Shown here: in pieces, positions 1 to 8,325 of the stretch
Layout of the letters: each line of letters starts with the position of its first letter
Position numbering within the stretch: the stretch's first letter is position 1
NCBI RefSeq assembly: GCF_900143005.1
Contig: NZ_FRCS01000006.1
Coordinates: forward strand, 1-64,000
Origin: Cryptosporangium aurantiacum
GTDB taxonomy: Bacteria > Actinomycetota > Actinomycetes > Mycobacteriales > Cryptosporangiaceae
Direction: 5' to 3'
DNA length: 64,000 nucleotides
Position numbers and translations under genes: made by a program
Notes under the pieces: model-generated
Seen by the model: only the letters and a program-made list of their open reading frames with translations
What the model was told of the DNA's origin: nothing
The model's database searches: none

Positions 1-185
1 ACGAGATGAGCCGCAGCATCAGCGAAGCCTCCACCGGCGCCACCAGCATCGCCCACAACATCGCCGGCGTCGCCGCAGCAGCCCAAACCACCACCGCGAC
101 CGTGCTGGACACCCAGCGTTCGGCCGAAGAACTCGCACGCATGTCCGGCGACCTGCAGGCGATCGTCACCCGCTTCCGGATCTAG
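1..185 (+). CDS. Methyl-accepting chemotaxis protein, C-terminal end (5' truncated by window)
   Basis: Frame 3 is open from the window edge to the TAG at 183-185. The roughly 60 residues visible are Ala/Ser/Thr-rich and helical (IAGVAAAAQTT, then SAEELARMSGDLQAIVTRFRI at the terminus). This is the usual end of an MCP cytoplasmic signalling helix, where the last helix carries SAEELxxxAxxLxxxVxxF. The sensor and membrane part lie outside the window. The gene converges on the permease with a 15-base gap. Family identity rests on the helix pattern alone, but that pattern is characteristic. It implies chemotaxis and hence motility in the organism. Confidence 0.75.
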   Translation, partial: EMSRSISEASTGATSIAHNIAGVAAAAQTTTATVLDTQRSAEELARMSGDLQAIVTRFRI

Positions 186-200
186 ACCAAGAGAAAAACC

Positions 201-1736
201 TCAGCTGACGAAGTCCGCGATCGCGTCCTCGTTCTCGCTGTTGCGGCGGACCGCGCCGATGATCAGGCCGATGATCAGCACCACGAACGGCGCGAGGACC
301 AGCGTCCAGCCGGTGGCGGACAGCGCGAACGCGGTCAGCGCGTCGTCGGGGTTGGAGCTGGTTCCGGCGAGCAGTCCGAAGCGGGCCATGATCAGGTAGG
401 CCGCCAGGGCCAGGCCGACGATCGCGACCGCCGGGGCGACGACGGTCTTCAGCACGCCTGCCTCGCCGGGCTCCCGCCTGAAGTGGACGATCACCGCGAC
501 CGACACCAGGATCTCGACGAGGACGATGGCCAGCACCGCCAGGCCGCTGAACCAGTTGAACAGGTTGAGGACCGGATCCTTGTCGGTGACCGCGAAGAAC
601 ACGATCACGAGCAGCGTGATCACCGACGTCGCGACCGAGCCGTAGACGGGGGCGCCGCGGCGGTTGACCCGGTCGAGCGCCCTCGGCAGCACACCGGCCC
701 GGCCCATCGAGAAGAAGTACCGGGCCGCGCTGTTCTGGAACGCGAGCAGACCGGCAAACAGGCTGCTGAGCACCAGCCAGCTCATCAGCGTCGCCAGCCA
801 GCCGCCGACGTACTCCTCGGCCACGAAGAACAGGACGGCGGACGGATCGGCCAGCGGAGTGCCCTCCACGGACGAGATCTCGGCGACCCGGTCGACCGCG
901 TTCGCGCTGCCCACCCCGCTGACGACGGCCCAGGACGCGAGCGCGAACAACACGGCGATGCCCGCGACCGCGGTGTAGGTCGCCCGGGGCACGGCCCGCT
1001 TGGGGTCCTTGGTCTCCTCGGCGTAGATCGCGGTCGCCTCGAAGCCGATGTACGACGCGAACGCGAACGCGAGTGCGATGCCCGCCGAGCCGCCGAACCC
1101 GCCGGTGAAGATGTTCGCGGGTGAGAACGACGCGGCGAACGAGAGCCCGTCGGGGCCGCCGCCCTGCAGGAGCACGACCGCGGCGACCAGGAGCAGCGAC
1201 AGCACCTCCAGTCCCATCAGGACGCCGAGCACCTTGGCGCCGATGTCGACGCGCAGCAGCGAGAGCGTGAGCACGACGGCCCAGGCGATCAGCGACCACG
1301 CCCACCAGGGGAGGTCGATCGAGAGCCGGGCGTCGAGCTGTCCGTGCGCCACCGCGCCGAAGAAGCCGTACACGGCCAGCTGGACCGCGACGTACGCGAG
1401 TAACGAGACGAACGCCGATCCGACGCCGGCCGTGATGCCGAGGCCTCGCCCGACGAACGCGAAGAAGGCGCCGGTGTTCGTGACCCGGTGGCTCATCGCC
1501 GCGTAACCGACGCTGAACACCAGCAGCACGAGGCCGGCCACCAGGTACGCGCCCGGGGCGGCGGCACCGTTGCCGAGCACGATCGCGACCGGCACGGCAC
1601 CGGTCATGCCGACGAGCGGCGCCGCGGCGGCGACGACGAAGAAGACGATCCCGGTGATGCCCAGGCGATTGGCAGCGAGGTGCTCGCTCGGAGCGGAATC
1701 GGTCGTCGAGGATGGGGTGGTTCGTTCTGCGGTCAT
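201..1736 (-). CDS. APC-superfamily amino acid/amine permease
   Basis: The 511-residue protein has about 12 hydrophobic membrane segments and a polar N-terminus. It shows APC landmarks: a Gly-rich first helix (GITGIVFFVVAAAAPLVGMTG) and the cytoplasmic loop ETKDPKRAVPRAT after the GFEA segment, which is typical of amino-acid/polyamine/organocation importers. The ATG at 1736 is the first good start. It is transcribed divergently from hpaE, and a copy of the regulon palindrome (1787-1803) lies about 50 bases upstream. By context it is the uptake system for the amine or amino acid degraded by the neighbouring enzymes, in the position PuuP holds in putrescine clusters. The substrate cannot be read from the sequence. 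Confidence 0.88.
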   Translation of the reverse strand: MTAERTTPSSTTDSAPSEHLAANRLGITGIVFFVVAAAAPLVGMTGAVPVAIVLGNGAAAPGAYLVAGLVLLVFSVGYAAMSHRVTNTGAFFAFVGRGLGITAGVGSAFVSLLAYVAVQLAVYGFFGAVAHGQLDARLSIDLPWWAWSLIAWAVVLTLSLLRVDIGAKVLGVLMGLEVLSLLLVAAVVLLQGGGPDGLSFAASFSPANIFTGGFGGSAGIALAFAFASYIGFEATAIYAEETKDPKRAVPRATYTAVAGIAVLFALASWAVVSGVGSANAVDRVAEISSVEGTPLADPSAVLFFVAEEYVGGWLATLMSWLVLSSLFAGLLAFQNSAARYFFSMGRAGVLPRALDRVNRRGAPVYGSVATSVITLLVIVFFAVTDKDPVLNLFNWFSGLAVLAIVLVEILVSVAVIVHFRREPGEAGVLKTVVAPAVAIVGLALAAYLIMARFGLLAGTSSNPDDALTAFALSATGWTLVLAPFVVLIIGLIIGAVRRNSENEDAIADFVS

Positions 1737-1786
1737 GAGGCGTTCTCTCTTCAGCTACCGCGAATGTGACCTGGGCGACAAGAAGA

Positions 1787-1803
1787 TATTCGGACCCGAA
1801 CGA
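1787..1803. promoter_or_regulatory. Regulon palindrome, degenerate copy (permease promoter)
   Basis: TATTCGGACCCGAACGA matches the right half and centre of the consensus TCGTTYGGAYCCRAACGA; the left end is degenerate. It lies about 50 bases upstream of the permease ATG and about 100 bases from the hpaE-side copy. Confidence 0.6.
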
Positions 1804-1900
1804 GTTGTCGATAGGCTGCTCGTAAATCGTTCGTGTCCGCCCAGAGCATTCCGACGCAGCACTGGACACACTCGCTTGACCGTCCCCACCCGCCCGATTA

Positions 1901-1916
1901 CGTTTGGAACCAAACG
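1901..1916. promoter_or_regulatory. Regulon palindrome upstream of hpaE
   Basis: CGTTTGGAACCAAACG is a perfect palindrome apart from its central AA. It ends 29 bases before the hpaE ATG, where a promoter would lie. A TTG inside the site (1904) is in frame with hpaE but has no ribosome binding site, so the start was placed at 1946 behind AGGAGG (1928-1933). Confidence 0.75.
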
Positions 1917-1945
1917 ATCTGCCGCTCAGGAGGTTCGGGACAGCG

Positions 1946-3421
1946 ATGGACGACCACCACGCATCGATCGACGGCGTCCGCGTCGACCTGCGCCATTGGA
2001 TCGGCGGCGAGCGGATCGCGTCCGCCCGCACGTTCGCCGACGTCTCGCCCATCGACGAGCAGGAGATCGCGCGGGTCGCCGCCGGCGGGGCCACCGAGGT
2101 CGACGCCGCGGTCGCCGCGGCCCGCGCCGCGTTCCCGGCCTGGAGAGCGCTGCCGGTCGCCGAGCGCTCCGCGATCCTGCACCGCGTCGCCGACGGGATC
2201 GAGGCCCGCCTCGAGGACCTGGCAACCGTCGAGACACGCGACAACGGCTCGCTCCTCCGCAGCCACCGGCGAGGCGTCATGCCCCGGGTCGCGCTGAACT
2301 TCCGGGCATTCGCCGACTACGCCGAGAAACAGCTGGGCCACCCGGACCTGTCGGTGCGGGGCCACCGCGAGCGCATCACCTACGACCCGGCGGGCGTCGT
2401 CGCGATCATCACGCCGTGGAACGCGCCGCTGATGCTGGCCACCTGGCGGATCGGACCGGCGCTGGCCGCGGGCAACACCGTCGTCGTCAAACCGCCGGAA
2501 TGGGCGCCGCTGACCGCGAGCCTGCTCGCCGACATCATGCACGCCGCAGGCGTGCCCGCCGGTGTCTTCAACGTGGTCCAGGGAACCGGCGCCGAGGCCG
2601 GCACTCCCCTCACCGCGCACCCCGGGATCAACCGGCTCGCGTTCACCGGCTCGGTACCGACCGCCGGGGTCATCGCCCGCGCCGCCGCGCCGAACATCGT
2701 GCCGCTCTCGTTCGAGCTCGGCGGCAAGTCACCGCTGCTCGTGTTCGCCGACGCCGACCTCGAGCTCGCCGTCGGCATCGCGGTCGAGCAGTTCGACAAC
2801 GCCGGGCAGGTGTGCCTGAAGGCCGCCCGGATGCTGGTGCACTCCTCGATCGCGGACGAGTTCACGAACCGGCTGGTGGAGCGCACCGCGCAGCTGACGC
2901 AGGGCGACCCCCGGGACGAGGCCACCGATCAGTCCGCTCTCATCGCGCGGAGACACTTCGAGCAGGTGAGCGGGTTCGTCGACCGCGCCCTCGCTGACCG
3001 TGCCCGCGCGCTGATCGGTGGCGGGCCCAATACGGAACTCGGCGGCCTCTACTACCGCCCCACCGTCCTGGTCGACGTGAAGCCCGGAGCGGAGATCCTG
3101 ACCGAGGAGGTCTTCGGCCCGGTCGTCACGGTCGAGACGTTCGACGACGAGGACGACGCCGTCGCGCGCGCCAACGACACGCGCTTCGGGCTGGCGGCCA
3201 CGGTGGTCACCACGGACAGAACACGAGCGGAGCGGGTCTCGCACGCGCTGAACGCCGGCACCGTGTGGGTGAACTGCTTCTTCGTCCGCGATCTCGAGGC
3301 GCCGTTCGGCGGTAACGGCAAGTCCGGCATCGGCCGCGAGGGCGGCGCCTGGTCGTTCGACTTCTACTGCGACGTCAAGAACAGCGTCTTCAGCCCGAAC
3401 GGATGGCAGCAGCATGGGTGA
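1946..3421 (+). CDS. hpaE: 5-carboxymethyl-2-hydroxymuconate semialdehyde dehydrogenase (HpaE-type ALDH)
   Basis: This NAD-dependent aldehyde dehydrogenase should oxidise the ring-cleavage product of homoprotocatechuate to 5-carboxymethyl-2-hydroxymuconate. The 491-residue protein has the ALDH active-site Glu at about 257 (ELGGKSP) and the catalytic Cys at about 290 (NAGQVC). The end of the protein (VRDLEAPFGG, then GREGGAWSFDFYCDVKN) closely follows the corresponding stretch of Escherichia coli HpaE from memory. This distinguishes it from the second ALDH at 5239. The ATG at 1946 has an AGGAGG 12 bases upstream. It overlaps the following hpaD by 8 bases and is the first gene of a five-gene operon controlled from the palindrome at 1901-1916. 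Confidence 0.85.
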   Translation: MDDHHASIDGVRVDLRHWIGGERIASARTFADVSPIDEQEIARVAAGGATEVDAAVAAARAAFPAWRALPVAERSAILHRVADGIEARLEDLATVETRDNGSLLRSHRRGVMPRVALNFRAFADYAEKQLGHPDLSVRGHRERITYDPAGVVAIITPWNAPLMLATWRIGPALAAGNTVVVKPPEWAPLTASLLADIMHAAGVPAGVFNVVQGTGAEAGTPLTAHPGINRLAFTGSVPTAGVIARAAAPNIVPLSFELGGKSPLLVFADADLELAVGIAVEQFDNAGQVCLKAARMLVHSSIADEFTNRLVERTAQLTQGDPRDEATDQSALIARRHFEQVSGFVDRALADRARALIGGGPNTELGGLYYRPTVLVDVKPGAEILTEEVFGPVVTVETFDDEDDAVARANDTRFGLAATVVTTDRTRAERVSHALNAGTVWVNCFFVRDLEAPFGGNGKSGIGREGGAWSFDFYCDVKNSVFSPNGWQQHG

Positions 3422-4367
3422 AATAGTCGGCGCCGGGCTGTTGGCGCACGTCCCGACGATCGTCCTGCCGGAGGAGACGCGGCGCGAGCTGAACAACGGT
3501 GAGGACTCCACGCTCGTCGCGGGTCTCCAGCAGCTGCGGCGCGAGGTCTTCGAGACGCTCGACTACGACACGGTCGTCGTGCTCGACTCGCACTGGGCCA
3601 CCACCGTCGAGTTCGTGGTGACCGCGCAGGACCGCCGCAGCGGGCTGTTCACGTCCGAGGAACTACCCCGGGGCATGCAGCGCCGCCCGTACGACTTCCC
3701 CGGTGACCCCGAACTCGCCCACCTGATCGCGAGCAAGGCCGCCGACCATTCCACCTGGATCACCGCGATCGACGACCACTCGCTGCCGATCTTCTACGCC
3801 ACCACGAACCTCTGGGAGTTCCTCGGCCAGGGGCTGCCCGAGAAGCGGTGGATCTCGATCGGCGTCTGCCAGACCGCCGACGGCGAGGACGCCTACCGGC
3901 TGGGCCGGGCGCTGGGCGACGCGATCGCCGCCTCCGACCGGAAGGTCGTGCTGATCGCCTCCGGCGCCATGTCGCACACGTTCTGGCCGCTGCGCCAGCT
4001 CCGGGACCACGAGGCCGCCGGACACGAACACATCTTCTCGCCGGGAGCGCTGGCTGCGGACCTGGAGCGGATCGAGTGGTTCAAGGCCGGGGACCACCAA
4101 CGGGTCCTCGACACCATGCCCGAGTTCTTGCGCTTCCGCCCGGAGGCGAAGTTCATGCACTACCAGATGATGCTCGGCGCGCTCGGCGAGGAACGCTGCA
4201 CCGCGACCGGCCGCCAGTACGGGGAGTACGAGAACTCGGTCGGCACCGGCCAGGCCCACCTCTGGTTCGACCGGCCCGCGGACGGCTTCCCCTCCCCCAA
4301 GACGACGCCGCTCGACCCCGACTACGTCCGCCAGACCGGCGGCCCCGACCTGCCCGCCGCCGGCTGA
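3414..4367 (+). CDS. hpaD: 3,4-dihydroxyphenylacetate 2,3-dioxygenase (class III extradiol, LigB fold)
   Basis: A non-haem Fe(II) ring-cleaving dioxygenase opening homoprotocatechuate next to the hydroxyls. The 317-residue protein follows the E. coli W HpaD order of motifs: an N-terminal HVPTIVLPEE (HVPSM-type), VVVLDSHWATTVEF, LFTSEELPRGM, YDFPGDPELAHLIA, IASGAMSHTFW, MLGALGEE and a terminal GTGQAHLWF. These include the His-containing segments expected to bind iron. It lies between HpaE- and fumarylacetoacetase-type genes, as in known homoprotocatechuate operons. The ATG overlaps the hpaE stop codon by 8 bases, indicating translational coupling. Substrate specificity (homoprotocatechuate or another substituted catechol) is inferred from this match and the neighbours. 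Confidence 0.85.
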   Translation: MGEIVGAGLLAHVPTIVLPEETRRELNNGEDSTLVAGLQQLRREVFETLDYDTVVVLDSHWATTVEFVVTAQDRRSGLFTSEELPRGMQRRPYDFPGDPELAHLIASKAADHSTWITAIDDHSLPIFYATTNLWEFLGQGLPEKRWISIGVCQTADGEDAYRLGRALGDAIAASDRKVVLIASGAMSHTFWPLRQLRDHEAAGHEHIFSPGALAADLERIEWFKAGDHQRVLDTMPEFLRFRPEAKFMHYQMMLGALGEERCTATGRQYGEYENSVGTGQAHLWFDRPADGFPSPKTTPLDPDYVRQTGGPDLPAAG

Positions 4368-4378
4368 GGAGCGTGTTC

Positions 4379-5239
4379 GTGAGTACCCGAGAGACCCGCC
4401 GCATCCTGCTCGACGGCACCGTCGTCGACGTCGTCCGCGACGGCGAGAACCTAGTGGCCGGCGACGGTCGTGTCGTGGCGATCGCCGATGCGCGGCACCT
4501 TCCGCCGGTCACCCCGACCAAGATCATCTGCGTCCACCTGAACTACCTCAGCCGGGTGCAGGAGCTGCAGACGAAGCTCCCGGCAGCGCCCACGTACTTC
4601 CACAAGCCGATCTCGGCGCTGAACTCCCACGACGCCGCCGTGGTGCGCCCGGAGGGGTGCAAGTGGCTCAACTACGAGGGCGAGATCGCGATCGTCATCG
4701 GCCGGACCTGCCGCAACATCGCGCCGGAGCAGGCCGGTGACTACATCCGCGGGTACACGGTCGCCAACGACTACGGCCTCCACGACTTCCGCGACACCGA
4801 CTCCGGGTCGATGCTGCGGGTCAAGGGCGCCGACACGCTGTGCCCGATCGGGCCCGGCGTCGTCGAGGGCTGGGACTTCGGCGGCAAGCGAATCCGGACC
4901 CTCGTCAACGGTGAGGTCCGCCAGGACGGCACTACCGACGAGATGCAGTGGGACATGCACTACCTGGTCGCCGACATCGCCCGCACGATCACGCTGCAGC
5001 CCGGCGACCTGCTGCTGTCCGGGACGCCGGCGATCTCGCGCACGGTGTACCCGGGTGACGACGTCGAGGTCGAGGTCGAGGGCCTCGGGACGCTGCGCAA
5101 CCACATCGTCAGCGGACCCACGCCGATCCGCACCGACGTCGGCGCCCAGCCCACCGAGTCCGAGGAAGTGCTCTCCACGGCCCAGGGCGGCGACTGGGAG
5201 TTCCGGGGTATCCGCAAGCCGCTCCCCGCGGCGCACTGA
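4379..5239 (+). CDS. hpaG: Fumarylacetoacetate hydrolase-fold protein (HpaG/HpcE-like isomerase-decarboxylase)
   Basis: The 286-residue single-domain FAH-fold enzyme has the metal-binding landmarks NYEGEIAIVIG, YTVANDYGLHDFR, KGADTLCPIGP and LLSGTPAISRTVYPGDDVEVE. In homoprotocatechuate pathways this fold removes CO2 from 5-oxopent-3-ene-1,2,5-tricarboxylate and isomerises the product. E. coli HpaG fuses two such domains; here there is one. The GTG at 4379 has GAGGAG about 7 bases upstream; a GTG at 4373 is too close to it. The last codon shares bases with the next start (TGATG at 5237-5241). The isomerase, hydratase and aldolase completing the route are not in the window. Confidence 0.8.
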   Translation: MSTRETRRILLDGTVVDVVRDGENLVAGDGRVVAIADARHLPPVTPTKIICVHLNYLSRVQELQTKLPAAPTYFHKPISALNSHDAAVVRPEGCKWLNYEGEIAIVIGRTCRNIAPEQAGDYIRGYTVANDYGLHDFRDTDSGSMLRVKGADTLCPIGPGVVEGWDFGGKRIRTLVNGEVRQDGTTDEMQWDMHYLVADIARTITLQPGDLLLSGTPAISRTVYPGDDVEVEVEGLGTLRNHIVSGPTPIRTDVGAQPTESEEVLSTAQGGDWEFRGIRKPLPAAH

Positions 5240-6708
5240 TGGTCGATTGGGTAGCCCGGGCGGCCGCGCTGACGCTCCCGCCCGGCGTCTTCATCAACGG
5301 GGAGTACCGCGAGACCGGCGCGGTCCGCGACGTCCTCACCCCGCGGGACGGCAGCACCCTCGGTTCGGTCGCCTGGGCGGGGGTCACCGACACCGACGCG
5401 GCGGTCGCCGCGGCCCGCAGGGCCTTCGACCGCGGCCCCTGGCCGCGGCTGCACCCGCGCGAGCGTGGCGAGGTCCTGCAACGGTTCGCCGATCTGGTGG
5501 ACGCTCATCGCGAGGAGTTGGCCCTCCTGGTCAGCCTGGAGATGGGCAAGCCGGTCCGGGTGGCGTACGAGATCGAGCTGCGCGCGCTGATCCGGACGCT
5601 GCGGTACTACGGGGAACTCGCCGACAAGGAGCACGGCGAGATCACGCCGACCGTCGAGGGTGAGTTGTCGCTGGTCACCCGCGAGCCGGCGGGTGTGGTC
5701 GCGGCCGTGGTGCCGTGGAACTTCCCGCTGACGCTGGCCGGGTGGAAGATCGCCCCGGCGCTGGCCGCGGGGTGCACGGTCGTCGTGAAGACCGCCGAGC
5801 AGTCGCCGCTGTCGATGCAGCGGGTGGCGTCGCTCGGGGTGGAAGCGGGGTTGCCGCCGGGTGTGCTCAACGTGCTCAGCGGCGACGGCCCGGTCGTCGG
5901 CCGCGCGCTCGGCGAACACCCGGACGTCGACATCCTGACGTTCACCGGCTCGACGAACGTCGGACGGCACTTCCTGCGCTACTCGGCGGACAGCAACCTC
6001 AAACGGGTCTACCTGGAACTCGGCGGCAAATCGCCGAACATCATCCTCCGGGACGCCCCGGACCTCGACGCCGCCGCGGACACCGCCGCCTGGGCGATCT
6101 TCTTCAACAGCGGCGAGATGTGCACGGCCGGGTCGCGCCTGATCGTGCACCGGGACGTCGCCGCGCGGGTGATCGACCGGGTGGTGGCGACCGCGGCGTC
6201 CTGGGCTCCCGGCGACCCGCTCGACCCGGCGACCAGGATGGGGCCGATCGTCGACGAGCGCTCGCTGCAGCGGATCCTGGGGCAGCTGGGCTCGGGGCTG
6301 GCGGCGGGCGGCACGCTGCGGACCGGCGGATCCCGGGTCGCGCGGCCCGGGCCGTACCTGGAGCCCACCGTCGTGACCGGGCTGGCCGCCGACCATCCGC
6401 TCGTGCGCGAGGAACTGTTCGCGCCGGTGCTCTCGGTGCTCGTCGTGGACTCCGAGGACGAGGCCGTACACGTCGCCGGCGACACGCCGTACGGACTGGC
6501 CGCGGCCGTCTGGACGTCCGATCTCGGCACCGCGCATCGCGTCTCCCGCCGGCTTCGCGCGGGGACCGTGTGGGTGAACTGCTACGAGGAGGGTGACCTG
6601 TCGGTGCCGTTCGGCGGGGTGAAGCTCTCCGGGTTCGGGCGGGACAAGTCGCGCCACGCGCTGGCGGAGTACAGCGACCTGAAGACGACGTGGATCTCGT
6701 ATGCGTAG
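5239..6708 (+). CDS. Aldehyde dehydrogenase, PuuC/betaine-aldehyde type
   Basis: The 489-residue NAD(P)-dependent aldehyde dehydrogenase has VPWNFPLTLAGWKIAPALAAG, the active-site Glu at about 260 (ELGGKSPNI) and the nucleophilic Cys at about 295 (NSGEMCTAGSRL). The NSGEMCTAGSR box is usual in gamma-aminobutyraldehyde and gamma-glutamyl-aminobutyraldehyde dehydrogenases. It is coupled to the upstream hpaG-like gene (TGATG) and overlaps the amidohydrolase downstream by 8 bases. ALDH followed by a PuuD-like hydrolase is the order of putrescine Puu clusters, so its natural substrate may be a gamma-glutamylated aldehyde. Exact substrate unknown. Confidence 0.85.
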   Translation: MVDWVARAAALTLPPGVFINGEYRETGAVRDVLTPRDGSTLGSVAWAGVTDTDAAVAAARRAFDRGPWPRLHPRERGEVLQRFADLVDAHREELALLVSLEMGKPVRVAYEIELRALIRTLRYYGELADKEHGEITPTVEGELSLVTREPAGVVAAVVPWNFPLTLAGWKIAPALAAGCTVVVKTAEQSPLSMQRVASLGVEAGLPPGVLNVLSGDGPVVGRALGEHPDVDILTFTGSTNVGRHFLRYSADSNLKRVYLELGGKSPNIILRDAPDLDAAADTAAWAIFFNSGEMCTAGSRLIVHRDVAARVIDRVVATAASWAPGDPLDPATRMGPIVDERSLQRILGQLGSGLAAGGTLRTGGSRVARPGPYLEPTVVTGLAADHPLVREELFAPVLSVLVVDSEDEAVHVAGDTPYGLAAAVWTSDLGTAHRVSRRLRAGTVWVNCYEEGDLSVPFGGVKLSGFGRDKSRHALAEYSDLKTTWISYA

Positions 6709-7366
6709 GCCGCTGATCGCGATTCCGGCCCGCTTCTCCGCGTCCGCCTCGGCGCTGCGGTATGCCGCCGAGGTCACCGCCCGCGCGCTCGGCGAGGCGG
6801 TGTTCGACGCGGGCGGTGAGCCGCTGTCGATGCACCCCGCGGCGCCGGAGGACGTGCCTGAGCGGTTGGCGTTCGCTCAGGGCGTGTTATTACCAGGCGG
6901 CGGTGACCTGGCGGCGCACTGGACCGGCCAGGAGGCGCACGACACGCTCTACGACGTCGACGAGGAGCAGGATGCGTTCGACCTCGCGGTGGCCCGGCAC
7001 TGCCTGGACCGGGGGGTGCCGCTGCTCGCGATCTGCCGCGGCCTCCAGGTGGTCAACGCGGTGCGCGGCGGCCGCCTGATCCAGGACATGCCGTCCCATC
7101 ACCGGCATCGCCGTCACCTCGTCTCGATCGAGCCGGGGTCGGAGCTCTACGAGCTGGCGGGCGGAAAGGTCGAGGTGTCCTGCTACCACCACCAGTGCAT
7201 CGGGGCCCTGGGCCGCGGGATGCGGGCGGTGGCGACCGCGGAGGACGGCGCGATCGAGGCGGTGGAGATCGACGCCCTCCCCGGCTGGTTCCTCGGCCTC
7301 CAGTGGCACCCCGAGGACACCCCCCACCCCACCCTCTTCCGGGCCCTAGTGACAGCCGCCCGCTGA
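6701..7366 (+). CDS. Gamma-glutamyl amide hydrolase, PuuD-like class I glutamine amidotransferase (peptidase C26)
   Basis: PuuD-type enzymes hydrolyse the gamma-glutamyl amide bond of gamma-glutamyl-GABA or related conjugates, releasing glutamate. The 221-residue protein has the PGGGD oxyanion strand, nucleophile Cys112 (LAICRGLQ) and the His203/Glu205 pair (LQWHPED). These are the complete catalytic triad of the family. The ATG overlaps the aldehyde dehydrogenase stop codon by 8 bases. It is the last gene of the hpaE operon and is followed by a long hairpin. With the glutamine-synthetase-like ligase at 8326 it forms the two ends of a gamma-glutamylation cycle. Confidence 0.85.
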   Translation: MRRPLIAIPARFSASASALRYAAEVTARALGEAVFDAGGEPLSMHPAAPEDVPERLAFAQGVLLPGGGDLAAHWTGQEAHDTLYDVDEEQDAFDLAVARHCLDRGVPLLAICRGLQVVNAVRGGRLIQDMPSHHRHRRHLVSIEPGSELYELAGGKVEVSCYHHQCIGALGRGMRAVATAEDGAIEAVEIDALPGWFLGLQWHPEDTPHPTLFRALVTAAR

Positions 7367-7371
7367 CCCGG

Positions 7372-7425
7372 GGAAGCGCTGCACAGTTTGTGCCCCTCGA
7401 GGGGCACAAACTGTGCAGCGCTTCC
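7372..7425. terminator. 54-bp near-perfect palindrome, bidirectional terminator
   Basis: Between the stops of the convergent PuuD-like and acetoacetate-decarboxylase-like genes the DNA is fully self-complementary for 54 bases, centred on GGGG/TCGA around 7399. The arm reads GAAGCGCTGCACAGTTTG then TGCCCC. There is no U-run, so it may act through stem strength in both directions. Confidence 0.8.
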
Positions 7426-7430
7426 GGCGG

Positions 7431-8222
7431 TCAGAGGCGAGCCAGGGTGGTGCCGCCATTCCACTCGACGCCCACCTGCCGGTAGTAGCCGCCGATGACC
7501 TCCTCGACCTCCAACCGCGCCACCTCCTCGGTCGGCGCCTCGAACAGCCGCAGCTCGGCGTCGCCCTTCCAGGCCTGGCCGCCCTCGAACGCGCTCGCGC
7601 CCGAGGAGATCAGCTCGGCGTACGCGTCACCGCTCCCGGAGATATCGGGGTAGATGCGATGATGTGCCATCGGATGACCGTTGACGAAGCCGTTGGTCTC
7701 CGATTCCTCCCGGAGCGTCACGACCGCCTCGGCGAGGCGCCGGTCGTACGACGCGAGCGTGGCACCGAAGACGCCACCCGGACCGATCTGCGGGGCACCG
7801 TGCGCGAACGGATGGGGCCGGGTCTGCCACATCGACCCGAGCTTCTTCGGATAGCCCTGGTGCAGGCCGCGCGCGATCGCGAAGTCCTTGTCCACCCAGA
7901 TGAAGACGCAGCGCGAGTAGGTGACGCCCCGGAAGGAGCACCGCACGACCACGAAGGCCTCTTTGTACTGGGAGCGCGCGGGATCCAGCAGCTCCTCGCG
8001 GCCGGCCGAGCACGACTGCCAGTCCGCCCAGATGAACGCGACCGCACCGGGGTCCTCGGGCGCCGGCTCCAGGGGCTCGGGCAGGAGCGCCGCGACGTTC
8101 GCCGGATCGGTGCGGTACTCGACCGTCAAGAGGTCGCCGGAGTAGTACCACGGCGGCGACGGGATCAGCGACGCCGCGCCGGACGCCGTCCGCGGATACA
8201 GAAAACCGTTCATCGGTGGCAT
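7431..8222 (-). CDS. Acetoacetate decarboxylase family protein
   Basis: This 263-residue protein belongs to the ADC fold: Schiff-base-forming decarboxylases and related aldolase/hydrolase-like enzymes acting on beta-keto acids. The segment GYPKKLGSMW carries the adjacent Lys pair that includes the Schiff-base lysine of true acetoacetate decarboxylase. An N-terminal PPWYYSGDLLTVEYRTD segment is also family-like. The ATG at 8222 is preceded by GGAG at a normal distance; a GTG at 8228 is possible. It is divergent from the glutamine-synthetase-like gene, with its own palindrome copy (8236-8253) 14 bases upstream. The substrate is probably an intermediate of this catabolic block, not acetoacetate itself; that is an inference. 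Confidence 0.82.
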   Translation of the reverse strand: MPPMNGFLYPRTASGAASLIPSPPWYYSGDLLTVEYRTDPANVAALLPEPLEPAPEDPGAVAFIWADWQSCSAGREELLDPARSQYKEAFVVVRCSFRGVTYSRCVFIWVDKDFAIARGLHQGYPKKLGSMWQTRPHPFAHGAPQIGPGGVFGATLASYDRRLAEAVVTLREESETNGFVNGHPMAHHRIYPDISGSGDAYAELISSGASAFEGGQAWKGDAELRLFEAPTEEVARLEVEEVIGGYYRQVGVEWNGGTTLARL

Positions 8223-8235
8223 GGACACTCCAAGG

Positions 8236-8253
8236 TCGTTTGGATCCGTACGA
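8236..8253. promoter_or_regulatory. Regulon palindrome upstream of the ADC-like gene
   Basis: TCGTTTGGATCCGTACGA matches the consensus and lies 14 bases upstream of the minus-strand ATG at 8222. Confidence 0.75.
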
Positions 8254-8306
8254 TATGCCGAACGGCGCTCCGCGGAAAGTCTTGCCAGCCAGGAAGCGGC
8301 TCGATA

Positions 8307-8324
8307 TTGTTCGGACCCAAACGA
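8307..8324. promoter_or_regulatory. Regulon palindrome upstream of the glutamine-synthetase-like gene
   Basis: TTGTTCGGACCCAAACGA ends one base before the ATG at 8326. Either the transcript is leaderless or the true start is the GTG at 8347, which has AAGGG upstream. Confidence 0.75.
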
Positions 8325-8325
8325 T

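Noticed and set aside
1823-1842. Possible eighth copy of the regulon palindrome at TCGTTCGTGTCC
   Set aside because: Only one half-site matches; the right half is absent.
166-2280. Long open frame of about 700 residues on the minus strand covering the permease and hpaE start
   Set aside because: Arg/Pro-rich low-complexity translation typical of antisense frames in GC-rich DNA; it overlaps two genes with clear family motifs.
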